Shown piece by piece: positions 50,819-60,066 of a stretch of 64,000 nucleotides of DNA (positions are counted from its first letter, which is position 1; each line of letters opens with the position of its first letter). Under the pieces are notes generated by a model that saw nothing but the letters and a program-made list of their open reading frames with translations, was not told where the DNA came from and ran no database searches. The stretch lies in assembly GCF_001403735.1 (NCBI RefSeq), contig NZ_CXPG01000017.1, positions 1-64,000 on the forward strand, written 5' to 3'. The stretch comes from Jannaschia rubra (GTDB taxonomy: Bacteria > Pseudomonadota > Alphaproteobacteria > Rhodobacterales > Rhodobacteraceae). The translations under genes and the position numbers were made by a program.

Positions 50819-51622
50819 TCAGTCGCTGCCCTGTTTCAGCAGGGCGTCCACCTCGCGGCCGCCGATGCCCCCCAAGCGACCGAAGTCGCCCGCATCGAAC
50901 ATCTCCTGCCCCGCGTCGCGGATCAGCTTTTGCGTCGCCCGTGCCAGCGATGAGCCGAGCGAGACCCGTGCGACGCCAGCCTCGGCGAACTCCGCCAGCC
51001 CGTTCCGTGTCCACGGCCCGGCCACCAGCGCGTTGACTGGGGCCGACGTCGCGGCGGTGATCCGTTTCAGGTCGTCCATGGAGCCCGGCATGGGGCAATA
51101 AAGGACGTCGACGCCCACCTCCTCGAATGCCCTGAGGCGTCGGATGGCCTCCTCCAGATCATAGGTGCCGTGCATCACCCCGTCGGTGCGGGCGCAGAAG
51201 ACGAAATCGTGCCGTGCGCGGCGGGCCGCCTTCGCCGCCGCGTCCATTCGCGCGACCGAGGCCTCGAAGGAATAGGGGGTGCCGTCGGGGGCGACGTCCT
51301 CGATGCAGCATCCGGCCAGTCCCGCCATGGCGGCCAGCTCGACGGTCGCGGCGCAATCGGCCGGCTCCGGTCCGAAGCCGTCCTCCAGGTCGGCCGACAC
51401 GGGGACGGACACATGGTCGGCCAGGTCGGCCGCATGGGCGATCTGTTCCTCCCGCCCGATGCGGCCGCCATCGGGCAAGCCGCGCGTGAAGGCGTAACCC
51501 GCCGAGGACGTGCCGATGGCCTGCGCCCCGAGCGCGACCAGCATGCGCGCCGATCCCACGTCCCAAGCGTTCGCGAGGATGAACGGATCGCCGGGCCGAT
51601 GCAGGGCGCGGAAGTCGGTCAT
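50819..51622 (-). CDS. Isocitrate lyase/PEP mutase family protein
   Basis: This 267-residue TIM-barrel protein is of the PEP mutase/isocitrate lyase superfamily, whose members make or break C-C or C-P bonds next to a carboxylate. It shows 'PFILANAWDVGSARMLVALGA', 'GTSSAGYAFTRGLPDGG', metal-site 'VSADLEDGFG', 'CCIEDVAPDG' and 'FVFCARTDGVMHGT'. The exact substrate is unknown. It overlaps the upstream aminotransferase stop/start (ATGA), which suggests a joint, unassigned pathway. Confidence 0.9.
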   Translation of the reverse strand: MTDFRALHRPGDPFILANAWDVGSARMLVALGAQAIGTSSAGYAFTRGLPDGGRIGREEQIAHAADLADHVSVPVSADLEDGFGPEPADCAATVELAAMAGLAGCCIEDVAPDGTPYSFEASVARMDAAAKAARRARHDFVFCARTDGVMHGTYDLEEAIRRLRAFEEVGVDVLYCPMPGSMDDLKRITAATSAPVNALVAGPWTRNGLAEFAEAGVARVSLGSSLARATQKLIRDAGQEMFDAGDFGRLGGIGGREVDALLKQGSD

Positions 51623-52797
51623 GGGATCATCTTTCCGGCAAGGGCCACGATGGTGTCGATCGCGGCGAGAAGCTCATGGTCGGGCCGCGTCAGCGCGACC
51701 CGCACGTGCCCCGCCGCGGCGTCGCCGAAGCTCTCGCCCGGCATGACGGCAACGTGATGATGGTCCAGCAGTCGGGTCGCGAAGTCCAGTCCCGGGAGGC
51801 CGGTGGCCCGGATGTCGAGCATGACGTACATCGCCCCGCCCGACGGGATGACCCCGACGACCTGCTGCCCCGCCAGTCGGGCGAGACAGGCATCGCGGCG
51901 GCGGCGGAAGGGGGCGGCGATGCGCTCCTCGAACGCGCGGCCCAGGGACAGGGCGTGCAGGGCCGCATCCTGCACGAAGCCGGGGATGCCGTAGGTCGTA
52001 TGCGTGGACAGGTCGGCGATGCGGTCGATGGCCGTCTCCGGTCCGATCAGCCAGCCGACCCGGCTGCCGGTCATCGCGTGCGACTTCGACATCGACCCGA
52101 CGACCAGCGTCCGGTCCGCCATGTCCGGCAGGGCGCGGGGCGACAGGTGGTCACCCGACCAGACCTGGGTGTCGTAGACCTCATCCGAGATAAGCCACAG
52201 GTCGGCATCCCGCGCGACCCGCGCGATGGCATCAAAGGTGGCGCGCGAATAGACGGCGCCGGTCGGATTGTTGGGCGAATTGACCAACATCGCGGACGTC
52301 CGGTCCGTCAGCCCGGCCCGTAGGAAGGCTTCGGCGGGCTGGAACCCCCCGGATGCCCGCGTCGGCACCCGGACCGGCGCGGCCGAGGCGGCGCGGATTG
52401 TGCCGGGATAGGTCGCATAGAACGGGTCGGGGAACAGGACCTCCGCCCCCGGATCGGTCGCTGCCATGAGCGCCGAGAACAGGGCCGATTGGCCGCCCGG
52501 CGTCACCAGCACGTTGCCGCGCGCCGTGCGCACTCCGGTTCGCTCCTCCACGCGCGCGGCGATGGCATCGCGCAAAGCGTCCGTGCCGGGAATGGCGGAG
52601 TAGCCCGTATGCCCACCGCGCGCGGCAGCATCCATGGCCGACAGGATCTCGGGGTCGGTGCGCACGTCCGGCTCACCCACCGTCAGGTCGATGACGGGCA
52701 TGCCCTGCGCGCGGAGGCGGACGGCCCTGCGGTGGATGCTCCATCCGTCGCCCGTGCCTGCGGTCAGGCCGCGGATGCGTTTAGATAGCTTCGTCAT
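51619..52797 (-). CDS. PLP-dependent class I/II aminotransferase
   Basis: This 392-residue fold-type I aminotransferase shows 'VIDLTVGEPDVRTDPEIL', 'GHTGYSAIPGTDALRDAIA', 'VTPGGQSALFSALMA', 'LVNSPNNPTGAVYSR', 'LISDEVYDTQVW', the PLP lysine in 'VGSMSKSHAMTGSRVGW' and the C-terminal substrate Arg region 'HVRVALTRPD'. It resembles aspartate/aromatic aminotransferases, but the substrate cannot be fixed. It precedes and is coupled to the PEP-mutase-family gene, and is divergent from cysS. Confidence 0.9.
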   Translation of the reverse strand: MTKLSKRIRGLTAGTGDGWSIHRRAVRLRAQGMPVIDLTVGEPDVRTDPEILSAMDAAARGGHTGYSAIPGTDALRDAIAARVEERTGVRTARGNVLVTPGGQSALFSALMAATDPGAEVLFPDPFYATYPGTIRAASAAPVRVPTRASGGFQPAEAFLRAGLTDRTSAMLVNSPNNPTGAVYSRATFDAIARVARDADLWLISDEVYDTQVWSGDHLSPRALPDMADRTLVVGSMSKSHAMTGSRVGWLIGPETAIDRIADLSTHTTYGIPGFVQDAALHALSLGRAFEERIAAPFRRRRDACLARLAGQQVVGVIPSGGAMYVMLDIRATGLPGLDFATRLLDHHHVAVMPGESFGDAAAGHVRVALTRPDHELLAAIDTIVALAGKMIP

Positions 52798-52846
52798 GGC
52801 GGCAAGGGACACGCGGCCCGGCGGCTTGTCAAACGCCTCTCGCACG

Positions 52847-52875
52847 TTGTCAGGCACGGGGCGGCGTGCTAGGCC
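52847..52875 (+). promoter_or_regulatory. Candidate promoter for a leaderless cysS-cimA leader
   Basis: TTGTCA (52847-52852) and TAGGCC (52870-52875) are 17 bp apart. Transcription would start about 6-7 bases later, at or next to the ATG of the candidate leader peptide (52882). The -10 match is weak. Confidence 0.35.
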
Positions 52876-52881
52876 CCGGCT

Positions 52882-52926
52882 ATGGGCATCCGCATCTGCA
52901 TCATCCGCATTTCGACCGCCCGCTGA
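52882..52926 (+). CDS. Candidate Ile-rich leader peptide upstream of cysS-cimA
   Basis: This 14-codon frame reads MGIRICIIRISTAR; five of 14 residues are isoleucine and one is cysteine. It has no Shine-Dalgarno, but a possible promoter would start the RNA at its ATG, so it could be leaderless. Its last codons form one arm of a hairpin (52917-52923 with 52936-52942) that competes with a second hairpin (52936-52941 with 52949-52954). The downstream operon encodes CysS and CimA, the latter for isoleucine synthesis. Attenuation is inferred from these features, not shown. Confidence 0.45.
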   Translation: MGIRICIIRISTAR

Positions 52927-52995
52927 GTGATTTCGGCGGGCGATGGGTGCCCGCGATCTTCCTCCGGCCCCATCCCGCCTCAGACAGGAGGAGCC
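52917..52995 (+). promoter_or_regulatory. Candidate attenuator: mutually exclusive hairpins ahead of cysS
   Basis: Segment GCGGGCG (52936-52942) can pair either with CGCCCGC (52917-52923, the end of the leader frame) or with GCCCGC (52949-52954). A further TCCTCC near 52960-52965 is complementary to the GGAGGA ribosome site of cysS (52987-52992). There is no terminator-like T-run, so translational rather than transcriptional control is more likely. In GC-rich DNA such pairings can arise by chance. Confidence 0.38.
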
Positions 52996-52996
52996 G

Positions 52997-54340
52997 GTGA
53001 TCCGTCTTCGCAACTCGCTGACCCGCAAGGTCGAACCGTTCGAGCCGCTCGACCCTTTGGCCATCGGCATCTACCTCTGCGGCCCGACGGTCTATGACCG
53101 CGCCCATCTGGGCAATGCGCGCAACGTGATCCTGTTCGACATCCTGTTCCGCCTTCTGCGCCACGATTACGGCGCCGAGGCCGTCACCTACGTCCGCAAC
53201 TTCACGGACGTGGACGACAAGATCATCGCGCGCGCGGCCGAGACGGGCGAGGAGATCGATGCGATCACCGCTCGCACGATCCGGTGGTATCTGGACGACA
53301 TGGCGGCGCTGGGCACTTTGACGCCGACGGAGATGCCGCGCGCCACTGACTACATCGGGCAGATGGTCGAGATGATCGAGGGGCTGATCGCCTCCGGCCA
53401 TGCCTACAAGGCCGATGGTCACGTGCTGTTCTCGGTCGCGTCCTTTGCAGGATATGGCCGACTGTCGGGGCGATCGGTGGACGACATGATCGCAGGCGCG
53501 CGGGTCGAGGTCGCGCCCTACAAGCGAGATCCGATGGATTTCGTCTTGTGGAAGCCGTCGTCGGACGAGGAGCCGGGCTGGGACACGTCGTTGGGATACG
53601 GGCGCCCCGGATGGCACATCGAATGCTCCGCGATGTCGAAGGCGCTGCTGGGCCCGACGTTCGACATCCACGGTGGCGGCAACGACCTGCTGTTCCCGCA
53701 CCATGAGAACGAACGCGCACAGTCCTGCTGCGCCGATCCCAATGCCGGGTTCGCGCGATACTGGCTGCACAACGAGATGCTGATGGTCGAGGGGCGCAAG
53801 ATGTCCAAGTCGCTCGGCAACTTCTTCACGGTGCGCGACCTGCTGGATCGTGGCGTGCCGGGCGAGGTTATCCGCTTCGTGTTCCTGTCCACCCATTATT
53901 CGAAACCGATGGACTGGACGGAGGAGAAGGCACGGGAGGCGGAGGCGACGTTGCGGAAGTGGCGGGCGATGGCGCGCGCGGATGGACAGGCCGACGAACG
54001 CGTGCTGGACGCGCTGCGCGACGACCTCAACACGCCGGGCGCGATCACGGAGCTGCACCGGATCGCCAAGACGGGCGACGGAGAGACGCTTGCCGCATCC
54101 GCTGCGCTTCTAGGGTTGCTGGAGCCGGCGATGGGGGACTGGGCCGAGGTTTCGGACGATGCCCGCATTACGCGCGTTCTGGCCGCCCGCCTGGCCGCCC
54201 GCGCTGAAAAGGACTGGGCCCGTGCCGACGCCCTGCGCGACGCGTTGCTTGCGGCGGGCGTGGTCGTGACCGACGGCAAGGGCCGCGGATGGGAAGCCGG
54301 TGCGGGGTTCGACCCTTCGCGGCTGGAGGGGGTATTGTGA
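52997..54340 (+). CDS. cysS: Cysteine-tRNA ligase
   Basis: CysS charges tRNA(Cys). The 447-residue class I synthetase shows zinc/HIGH region '[19 protein letters not shown]', '[16 protein letters not shown]', '[11 protein letters not shown]', '[21 protein letters not shown]' and KMSKS motif '[12 protein letters not shown]'. GTG 52997 is chosen as start because GGAGGAG lies directly upstream and the conserved N-terminus ([10 protein letters not shown]) begins here; an in-frame ATG at 52943 would add 18 unconserved residues. The stop overlaps the cimA GTG. Confidence 0.95.
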   Translation: MIRLRNSLTRKVEPFEPLDPLAIGIYLCGPTVYDRAHLGNARNVILFDILFRLLRHDYGAEAVTYVRNFTDVDDKIIARAAETGEEIDAITARTIRWYLDDMAALGTLTPTEMPRATDYIGQMVEMIEGLIASGHAYKADGHVLFSVASFAGYGRLSGRSVDDMIAGARVEVAPYKRDPMDFVLWKPSSDEEPGWDTSLGYGRPGWHIECSAMSKALLGPTFDIHGGGNDLLFPHHENERAQSCCADPNAGFARYWLHNEMLMVEGRKMSKSLGNFFTVRDLLDRGVPGEVIRFVFLSTHYSKPMDWTEEKAREAEATLRKWRAMARADGQADERVLDALRDDLNTPGAITELHRIAKTGDGETLAASAALLGLLEPAMGDWAEVSDDARITRVLAARLAARAEKDWARADALRDALLAAGVVVTDGKGRGWEAGAGFDPSRLEGVL

Positions 54341-55944
54341 CGGAGGGGGGAAAGACCCGGCTCTATCTCTACGACACGACCCTGCGGGACGGACAGCAGA
54401 CGCAGGGAGTGCAGTTCTCGGCCAGCGAGAAGCATGAGATTGCGACGATGCTGGACGACCTCGGCATCGACTATGTCGAAGGCGGCTGGCCCGGAGCGAA
54501 CCCGACCGACAGTGAGTTCTTCGACGCCGCGCCGAAGATGCGCGCCCGGCTGACGGCTTTCGGAATGACCAAGCGCGTTGGCCGGTCCGCCGAGAACGAC
54601 GACGTATTGGCCGCCGTGCTGAACGCGGGCACCGGCACGGTCTGCCTGGTTGGCAAGACGCACCCGTTCCACGTCCGCACCGCGCTTGGCGTGACGCTCG
54701 ACGAGAACCTTCAGGCGATCCGCGACTCGGTCGCCCATGTCGTGTCGCAAGGCCGCGAGGCGCTGTTCGATGCGGAGCATTTCTTCGACGGCCATGCCGA
54801 CGATCCCGACTATGCACTGGCCTGCGCGCGCGCCGCGATGGAAGCGGGCGCGCGGTGGGTGGTGCTCTGCGACACCAATGGCGGCACCATGCCGTACCGC
54901 CTTGCCGAGGTGGTCGACGCGGTGATCGACGGCGGCGTGCCTGGCGGACGGTTGGGCATTCACACCCACAACGACACCGAACAGGCGGTTGCCGGAACGC
55001 TCGCCGCCGTGGACGCGGGCGTGCGGCAGGTTCAGGGAACGCTGAACGGGCTGGGCGAACGCTGTGGCAATGCGAACCTCACCGCGTTGATCCCAACGCT
55101 CCTGCTGAAGGAGCCATACGCCAGCCGCTACGAGACCGGCATTTCCCCCGACGCCCTGCCGCGGCTGATGCGCGTGTCGCGCCGGCTGGACGACATCCTG
55201 AACCGCGTGCCCCGGCGCGAGGCGGCCTATGTCGGCGCCTCGGCCTTCGCGCACAAGGCGGGACTACATGCCAGTGCGATCCTGAAGGACCCGACGACCT
55301 ATGAACACGTCCCGCCCGAGGCCGTGGGCAACCAGCGGATCGTTCCCATGTCGAACCAGGCGGGCCTGTCGAACCTTCGCAAGCGGCTGGGCGACCTGGG
55401 CCTGACGGGAACCGAGGACCAGTTGCGCGCCATCCTGACGACGGTGAAGGAGCGGGAGGACGCGGGCTATGCCTACGACATGGCTCCCGCCAGTTTCGAG
55501 CTGGTCGCGCGCGAGGTGCTGGGACTCATGCCGGAGTTGTTCGAGGTAAAGCGGTATCGCGTGACGGTCGAGCGTCGCAAGAACAAGCACGACCGGATGG
55601 TCACGCTGTCGGAAGCGGTCGTGGTGGTCAAGGTCGACGGCGAAAAACGCCTGTCGGTGTCGGAGTCCATGGATGCGACGGGCGGGGACCGGGGGCCGGT
55701 GAACGCGCTGTCCAAGGCGCTGGCCAAGGATCTCGGGCCGTTGCAGGACCGAATCGCTGATATGCGGCTCAAGGACTTCCGCGTCCGCATCATGCAGGGC
55801 GGGACCGAGGCCGTGACCCGCGTCGTGATCGACCACGAGGATGACGCGGGGCGGCGTTGGTCCGCGGTCGGCGTCTCGGCCAACATCGTGGACGCCAGTT
55901 TCGAGGCGCTGCTCGACGCGGTCCGGTGGAAGCTGCTCCAGTGA
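54337..55944 (+). CDS. cimA: (R)-citramalate synthase
   Basis: CimA condenses pyruvate and acetyl-CoA to citramalate, a threonine-independent route to 2-oxobutyrate and isoleucine. The 535-residue HMGL-like protein shows '[18 protein letters not shown]', '[17 protein letters not shown]', '[11 protein letters not shown]', '[14 protein letters not shown]', '[17 protein letters not shown]', and a C-terminal LeuA-type allosteric domain (from about residue 400). GTG 54337 has GGAGG at 7 bases and overlaps the cysS stop. Isoleucine feedback through the C-terminal domain is expected for the family. Confidence 0.93.
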   Translation: MTEGGKTRLYLYDTTLRDGQQTQGVQFSASEKHEIATMLDDLGIDYVEGGWPGANPTDSEFFDAAPKMRARLTAFGMTKRVGRSAENDDVLAAVLNAGTGTVCLVGKTHPFHVRTALGVTLDENLQAIRDSVAHVVSQGREALFDAEHFFDGHADDPDYALACARAAMEAGARWVVLCDTNGGTMPYRLAEVVDAVIDGGVPGGRLGIHTHNDTEQAVAGTLAAVDAGVRQVQGTLNGLGERCGNANLTALIPTLLLKEPYASRYETGISPDALPRLMRVSRRLDDILNRVPRREAAYVGASAFAHKAGLHASAILKDPTTYEHVPPEAVGNQRIVPMSNQAGLSNLRKRLGDLGLTGTEDQLRAILTTVKEREDAGYAYDMAPASFELVAREVLGLMPELFEVKRYRVTVERRKNKHDRMVTLSEAVVVVKVDGEKRLSVSESMDATGGDRGPVNALSKALAKDLGPLQDRIADMRLKDFRVRIMQGGTEAVTRVVIDHEDDAGRRWSAVGVSANIVDASFEALLDAVRWKLLQ

Positions 55945-56702
55945 GCGTTGACGACGACCTTACGGCCTGCGCGGGTCTGGTGCAGCGCGGTGATCCTGCC
56001 CGGTTTCGCGCCGTGATGGCCGCACCGATGCTGCTGCGCCGGATGCTGTTCCCGCTCTACGCCTTCAACCTGGAGGTTGCCCGTGCGCCCTGGGTCACGA
56101 AGGAGCCGCTGATCGCGGAGATGCGCCTGCAATGGTGGCGCGACGCTCTCGAGGAGATTGCGGAGGGCACGACCGTCCGCCGGCATGAGGTCGTCACGCC
56201 GCTTGCGGCAGCCATCGACGCCACCGCGGCGCGCGATCTCGATGACCTGATCGACGCACGGCGCGCGGACATCGAGGGGCCTCGGTTCGCCGATCGGGAT
56301 GACCTGATGCGGTATCTCGATCGAACGGCGGGAACGCTGCTCTGGACGGGGGCGCGGATGGCGGGCGCAGCGGACGAAGCCGCGGTGCGCGATGCGGGCG
56401 TCGCGCAGGGCATCGTCGCATGGCTTCGCGCCGGGCCCGATCTGGTGGAGAAGGGGCGCCAGCCCCTGCCGCCCGGCGATCCGGCCGAAGTCGTGCGCGA
56501 CCTGGCTGCCCGTGGCCGGGCGGCGCTGCAACGGTTCAGGGCGTCGCCACCGCCCCGGCAGGCCCGTCCGGTGTTCCTCGTCCTCAGCGATACGGACGCG
56601 GAACTTCGCGCCTTGGTCAGCGATCCCGGCGCACCGCCCGCAGTCAACCCTGCCGCCAGTCGTCTTCGGCTTGGCTGGCGCGTGCTGACGGGCAGGGTCT
56701 GA
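55941..56702 (+). CDS. Squalene/phytoene synthase family protein
   Basis: This 253-residue protein has the trans-isoprenyl diphosphate synthase (head-to-head) fold signature, but shortened: 'LLRRMLFPLYAFNLEVARAP', 'EPLIAEMRLQWWRDALEEI' and 'TAGTLLWTGARMAGAADE'. The two full DxxxD motifs of real phytoene synthases are not evident, so it may be a non-catalytic relative like the mitochondrial assembly factor NDUFAF6. GTG 55941 overlaps the cimA stop. This position after cimA is common in Rhodobacterales. No carotenoid genes are near. Confidence 0.85.
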   Translation: MSVDDDLTACAGLVQRGDPARFRAVMAAPMLLRRMLFPLYAFNLEVARAPWVTKEPLIAEMRLQWWRDALEEIAEGTTVRRHEVVTPLAAAIDATAARDLDDLIDARRADIEGPRFADRDDLMRYLDRTAGTLLWTGARMAGAADEAAVRDAGVAQGIVAWLRAGPDLVEKGRQPLPPGDPAEVVRDLAARGRAALQRFRASPPPRQARPVFLVLSDTDAELRALVSDPGAPPAVNPAASRLRLGWRVLTGRV

Positions 56703-56708
56703 GGGCCG

Positions 56709-57209
56709 TCAGGCCTTTTCGGCCCGCAGATAGGACCGCATGCCATAGATCAGCGGCGTGCCTTCCTCATCCACGCGCACGGCGCGGACGGCGCCGATGA
56801 TGACGTGATGGGTGCCGACGAGATCGGCGGACTGCACCTCGCAATCGAAACCGGCCAGCGCCCGCAGCACGGGCGCCCCCGTCGCCAGAACGTCCCAAGG
56901 GGCGGCGGCGAACTTGTCGCCGCCCGGCGCGTCGATGCGGCTGGCGAAAATGTCGGCCACTTCCTGCTGGCCTGCTTCCAGCACGTTCACGGCGAAGCAC
57001 CCGTTCCGCAGGATCGGCTCCGCCGCCGATGCGCCCTTGTTGATGCAGACGAGCATCGTCGGGGTCTCGCCATCGGCGGACACGCTGGTCATCGCCGAAA
57101 CCGTCAGACCTGCACGCCCCGCGGGGCCATCGGTGGTCACGACGCTGACCGTCGCCGCGGCGCGGGACATGGCGTGGACGAAATCCTGGCGGAGCTTGGT
57201 ATCGGGCAT
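56709..57209 (-). CDS. Flavin reductase family protein
   Basis: This 166-residue protein has the FMN-binding split-barrel fold of flavin reductases, which reduce FMN or FAD with NAD(P)H for partner monooxygenases. It shows 'MSRAAATVSVVTTDGPAGRAGLTVSAMTSVS' (quoted in part), 'PTMLVCINKGASAAEPI', 'GCFAVNVLEAGQQEVADIFAS' and 'FDCEVQSADLVGTHHVIIGAV'. ATG 57209 is preferred because AGGTG lies 7 bases upstream; an in-frame GTG at 57218 is the alternative. No monooxygenase gene is adjacent. Confidence 0.9.
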   Translation of the reverse strand: MPDTKLRQDFVHAMSRAAATVSVVTTDGPAGRAGLTVSAMTSVSADGETPTMLVCINKGASAAEPILRNGCFAVNVLEAGQQEVADIFASRIDAPGGDKFAAAPWDVLATGAPVLRALAGFDCEVQSADLVGTHHVIIGAVRAVRVDEEGTPLIYGMRSYLRAEKA

Positions 57210-57311
57210 GACCGTCACCTATAGCATGCCGGCCCGGAGTCGAGCGGTATCGGGGGCTTTCGCTTTCCGCCGGGGCGTGGTCAGACTTCGGCGACAGGAC
57301 GGAGACCCGGC

Positions 57312-58292
57312 ATGGCCCTTCAGGACGCGCGCGATCAGGTGGACAATGCGTTCCGGCGGGACGATCCGCGCGGGCTGAGCTTCGAGAACGCCTTTGGCGG
57401 CGCGACCTCGGCCTTTCGCCGCAAATACACCCGCGACCTGAGCGGCTTCGATCTGGCCATCACCGGCGTGCCCTTCGATCAGGCGGTGACGCACCGCCCG
57501 GGCGCGCGCTTCGGCCCCCGCGCCATCCGGGAGGCGAGCGCTTTGCAACCTTTCGATCCGCCCTATGGCTGGGGCTATTCCCCGCTGGAGGAGCTGGCCG
57601 TGGCAGACTACGGCGACTGCGGGTTCGACTATGCGCGCGTCGCGGATTTTCCGGGTGCGTTGCGTGACCACATCCGCGGGATCCTGGAACAGGGCGCGGG
57701 CTGCATCGCCATGGGCGGCGACCACTACGTCAGCTTTCCGGTCCTGCAGGCCCATGCCGAGAAACATGGCCCTCTCAGCCTGATCCACTTCGACGCGCAC
57801 AGCGACACCTGGCCCGACGACGACATGGACCGGATCGACCACGGCACGATGTTCTACAAGGCGGTGAAGACCGGCGTGATCGACCCGGAAACCAGCGTCC
57901 AGATCGGCATCCGCACGGTGAACCCCGATACCATGGGTGTCACGACCATTGACGCGCGCGCCGTGCATGAGGCCGTGCCGGGCGAGGTGGCACAGCGGAT
58001 CAAGGACGTCGTCGGTGACAGGAAGTGCTATCTGACGTTCGACATCGACTGCCTGGATCCCGCCTTCGCCCCGGGAACCGGCACGCCGGTCTGGGGTGGG
58101 CTGTCGAGCGGGCAGGCGGCGGCGATCCTGCGCGACCTGGCCGGGATCGACCTTGTCGGCGGCGACGTGGTGGAAGTGTCGCCGCAATACGACACGACCG
58201 GGGCCACAGCGATCGCGGGCGCGCATGTCGTCATGGAACTGATGTGTCTTTGGGGATGGACGCGGCGCAAGGGGCCCGGACCGCGGGCATAG
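57312..58292 (+). CDS. speB: Agmatinase / ureohydrolase family
   Basis: Agmatinase hydrolyses agmatine to putrescine and urea. The 326-residue ureohydrolase shows all manganese motifs: 'AMGGDHYVSFPVL', 'LIHFDAHSDTWPD', 'HGTMFYKAV' and 'LTFDIDCLDPAFAPGTGTPVWGGLS', plus 'GGDVVEVSPQYD'. It could instead act on guanidinobutyrate or another guanidino compound, since the substrate loop differs among members. It is convergent with the peroxiredoxin gene across a 20-bp gap containing a short CACGGCC/GGCCGTG hairpin. Confidence 0.92.
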   Translation: MALQDARDQVDNAFRRDDPRGLSFENAFGGATSAFRRKYTRDLSGFDLAITGVPFDQAVTHRPGARFGPRAIREASALQPFDPPYGWGYSPLEELAVADYGDCGFDYARVADFPGALRDHIRGILEQGAGCIAMGGDHYVSFPVLQAHAEKHGPLSLIHFDAHSDTWPDDDMDRIDHGTMFYKAVKTGVIDPETSVQIGIRTVNPDTMGVTTIDARAVHEAVPGEVAQRIKDVVGDRKCYLTFDIDCLDPAFAPGTGTPVWGGLSSGQAAAILRDLAGIDLVGGDVVEVSPQYDTTGATAIAGAHVVMELMCLWGWTRRKGPGPRA

Positions 58293-58312
58293 GTGCCCAC
58301 GGCCCGGCCGTG

Positions 58313-58861
58313 TCAGGCGGCCTTTTCAGCGCTTTCTGCACGAAGCCAGTCCAGGATGGCTTCGGGTTTGGTCTCGCCGTAGGGATCGTCGGCGCAGTTG
58401 TCGCAGCGGCCCGGCTCCTCGAACCAGGCTTCGATCACGCCGTCGTTGACCACGGCCGCATAGCGCCACGACCGGGGTCCGAAGCCCAGGTTGTCCTTGG
58501 CGACCAGCATGCCCATCATCCGCGTGAACTCGCCCGATCCGTCGGGGATGACGTCGACAGCCGAGAGGCCCTGTGCCTTGGCCCACTGGTTCATAACAAA
58601 GGCGTCGTTCACCGACAGGCAATAGATCGCGTCGATGCCCTCGGCGCGGAATTCGTCGGCCAGACGCTCGAACGTGGGGAGCTGGAAGGTCGAGCAGGTG
58701 GGCGTGAAGGCGCCCGGCAGGGAGAACAGGACAACACGCTTGCCACCGAAGTAGTCGGCGGTCGTCCGGTCCTCCCAGCGGAACGGATTGTCCCCGCCGA
58801 TCTGCGCGTCGCGGACGCGGGTGTGGAACGTGATCTGGGGAAGGGGAATGCCGGTTCGCAT
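58313..58861 (-). CDS. Peroxiredoxin (Prx5 type)
   Basis: This 182-residue thiol peroxidase reduces hydroperoxides with glutathione- or glutaredoxin-derived electrons. It shows 'FSLPGAFTPTCSTFQLPTF' with peroxidatic Cys56, 'GIDAIYCLSVNDAFVMNQWAK' and 'NLGFGPRSWRYAAVVNDGVIEAWFEEP'. A C-terminal 'CDNCADDPYGETKPEAIL' adds two Cys. ATG 58861 has AGGAG upstream. It is divergent from lipA across a 229-bp gap in which I see no clear OxyR-type site. Confidence 0.94.
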   Translation of the reverse strand: MRTGIPLPQITFHTRVRDAQIGGDNPFRWEDRTTADYFGGKRVVLFSLPGAFTPTCSTFQLPTFERLADEFRAEGIDAIYCLSVNDAFVMNQWAKAQGLSAVDVIPDGSGEFTRMMGMLVAKDNLGFGPRSWRYAAVVNDGVIEAWFEEPGRCDNCADDPYGETKPEAILDWLRAESAEKAA

Positions 58862-59090
58862 GTCGTCTCCTGTAGTCTGGTCGCGCAGCCGCATTGTCCG
58901 GCTCGCATCGTTCAACCCTTCAGATAGTGTTTTCGCCGCACTGCGGCATTGCAGATTCCGAAGACCCGTCATGCGTCGAGGGAAACCGTTGGTCTGGCAC
59001 GGCAATCCATCGGGGGTGCGTCAGAGCCGCTCTCGACATGGCACCCGGTGCAGCATATCAGGTGAATGACCGGAGAAGGAGGCCACCCGG

Positions 59091-60047
59091 ATGCCCCGCG
59101 ATCTGAAGATCCCCGCCGAGCGGCACCCCGAAAAGGCGCGCCGGCCCGACAATCCGCAGCCTAAGAAGCCCGCGTGGATCCGCGTGAAAGCACCGGCGGG
59201 CGAGGGTTACAAGGCGACCGCCAGCATCATGCGGGAGCATAGGCTCGTCACAGTCTGCGAGGAGGCCGGCTGCCCCAACGTCGGCGAATGCTGGTCGCAG
59301 GGCCACGCCACCATGATGATCATGGGCGAGGTCTGCACCCGCGCCTGCACCTTCTGCAACATCGCCACCGGCAAGCCGCCCGAGGCGCTCGACGTGTTCG
59401 AGCCGGGGCGCGTGGCCGATGCGGTGCAGAAGCTGGGACTGAAGCACGTCGTCATCACCAGCGTGGACCGCGACGACGTGGAGGACGGCGGGGCGGAGCA
59501 TTTCGCCCAGACCATCCGCGCCATCCGCAAGCGGGCCCCGGATACCACCATCGAAATCCTGACGCCCGACTTCATCCGCTGCGCCCCCGAGGCGCTGGAG
59601 GTCGTGGTCGCCGCGCGGCCGGACGTGTTCAACCACAACCTGGAAACCGTCCCCGGCCTCTATCCCGAAGTCCGCCCCGGCGCGCGCTACTTCCACTCGC
59701 TGCGGTTGTTGCAGCGGGTGAAGGAGCTTGATCCGTCGATGTTCACCAAGTCGGGCATCATGGTCGGCCTGGGCGAGGACCGGCAGGCCGTGATGCAGGT
59801 CATGGAGGACATGCGCGCCGCTGACATCGATTTCCTGACCATCGGCCAGTACCTGCAACCGACGCCCAAGCATCACGCCGTCGACCGCTTCGTGACCCCC
59901 GAGGAATTTGCCGGCTACGAGAAGGCCGCCTATGGCAAGGGGTTTCTGATGGTGTCCGCTACGCCGCTCACCCGGTCCAGCTATCACGCGGGCGACGATT
60001 TCGCGCGTCTGCGCGCGGCGCGGTTGCAGCGGTTGGGCCAGGCCTGA
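59091..60047 (+). CDS. lipA: Lipoyl synthase
   Basis: LipA inserts two sulfurs into protein-bound octanoyl groups using SAM radical chemistry. The 318-residue product has the auxiliary cluster cysteines '[15 protein letters not shown]' (Cys56, 61, 67), the radical SAM motif '[10 protein letters not shown]' (Cys82, 86, 89), '[20 protein letters not shown]' and the C-terminal '[10 protein letters not shown]' with the conserved RSSY serine. A GGAG ribosome site precedes it. It is convergent with the nucleotidyltransferase gene. Confidence 0.97.
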   Translation: MPRDLKIPAERHPEKARRPDNPQPKKPAWIRVKAPAGEGYKATASIMREHRLVTVCEEAGCPNVGECWSQGHATMMIMGEVCTRACTFCNIATGKPPEALDVFEPGRVADAVQKLGLKHVVITSVDRDDVEDGGAEHFAQTIRAIRKRAPDTTIEILTPDFIRCAPEALEVVVAARPDVFNHNLETVPGLYPEVRPGARYFHSLRLLQRVKELDPSMFTKSGIMVGLGEDRQAVMQVMEDMRAADIDFLTIGQYLQPTPKHHAVDRFVTPEEFAGYEKAAYGKGFLMVSATPLTRSSYHAGDDFARLRAARLQRLGQA

Positions 60048-60066
60048 CCCAGACGCGCACCGTCCG

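Noticed and set aside
58298-58312. CACGGCC/GGCCGTG hairpin between speB and the peroxiredoxin gene
   Set aside because: The stem is short with a minimal loop and no T-run on either strand; too weak to call.
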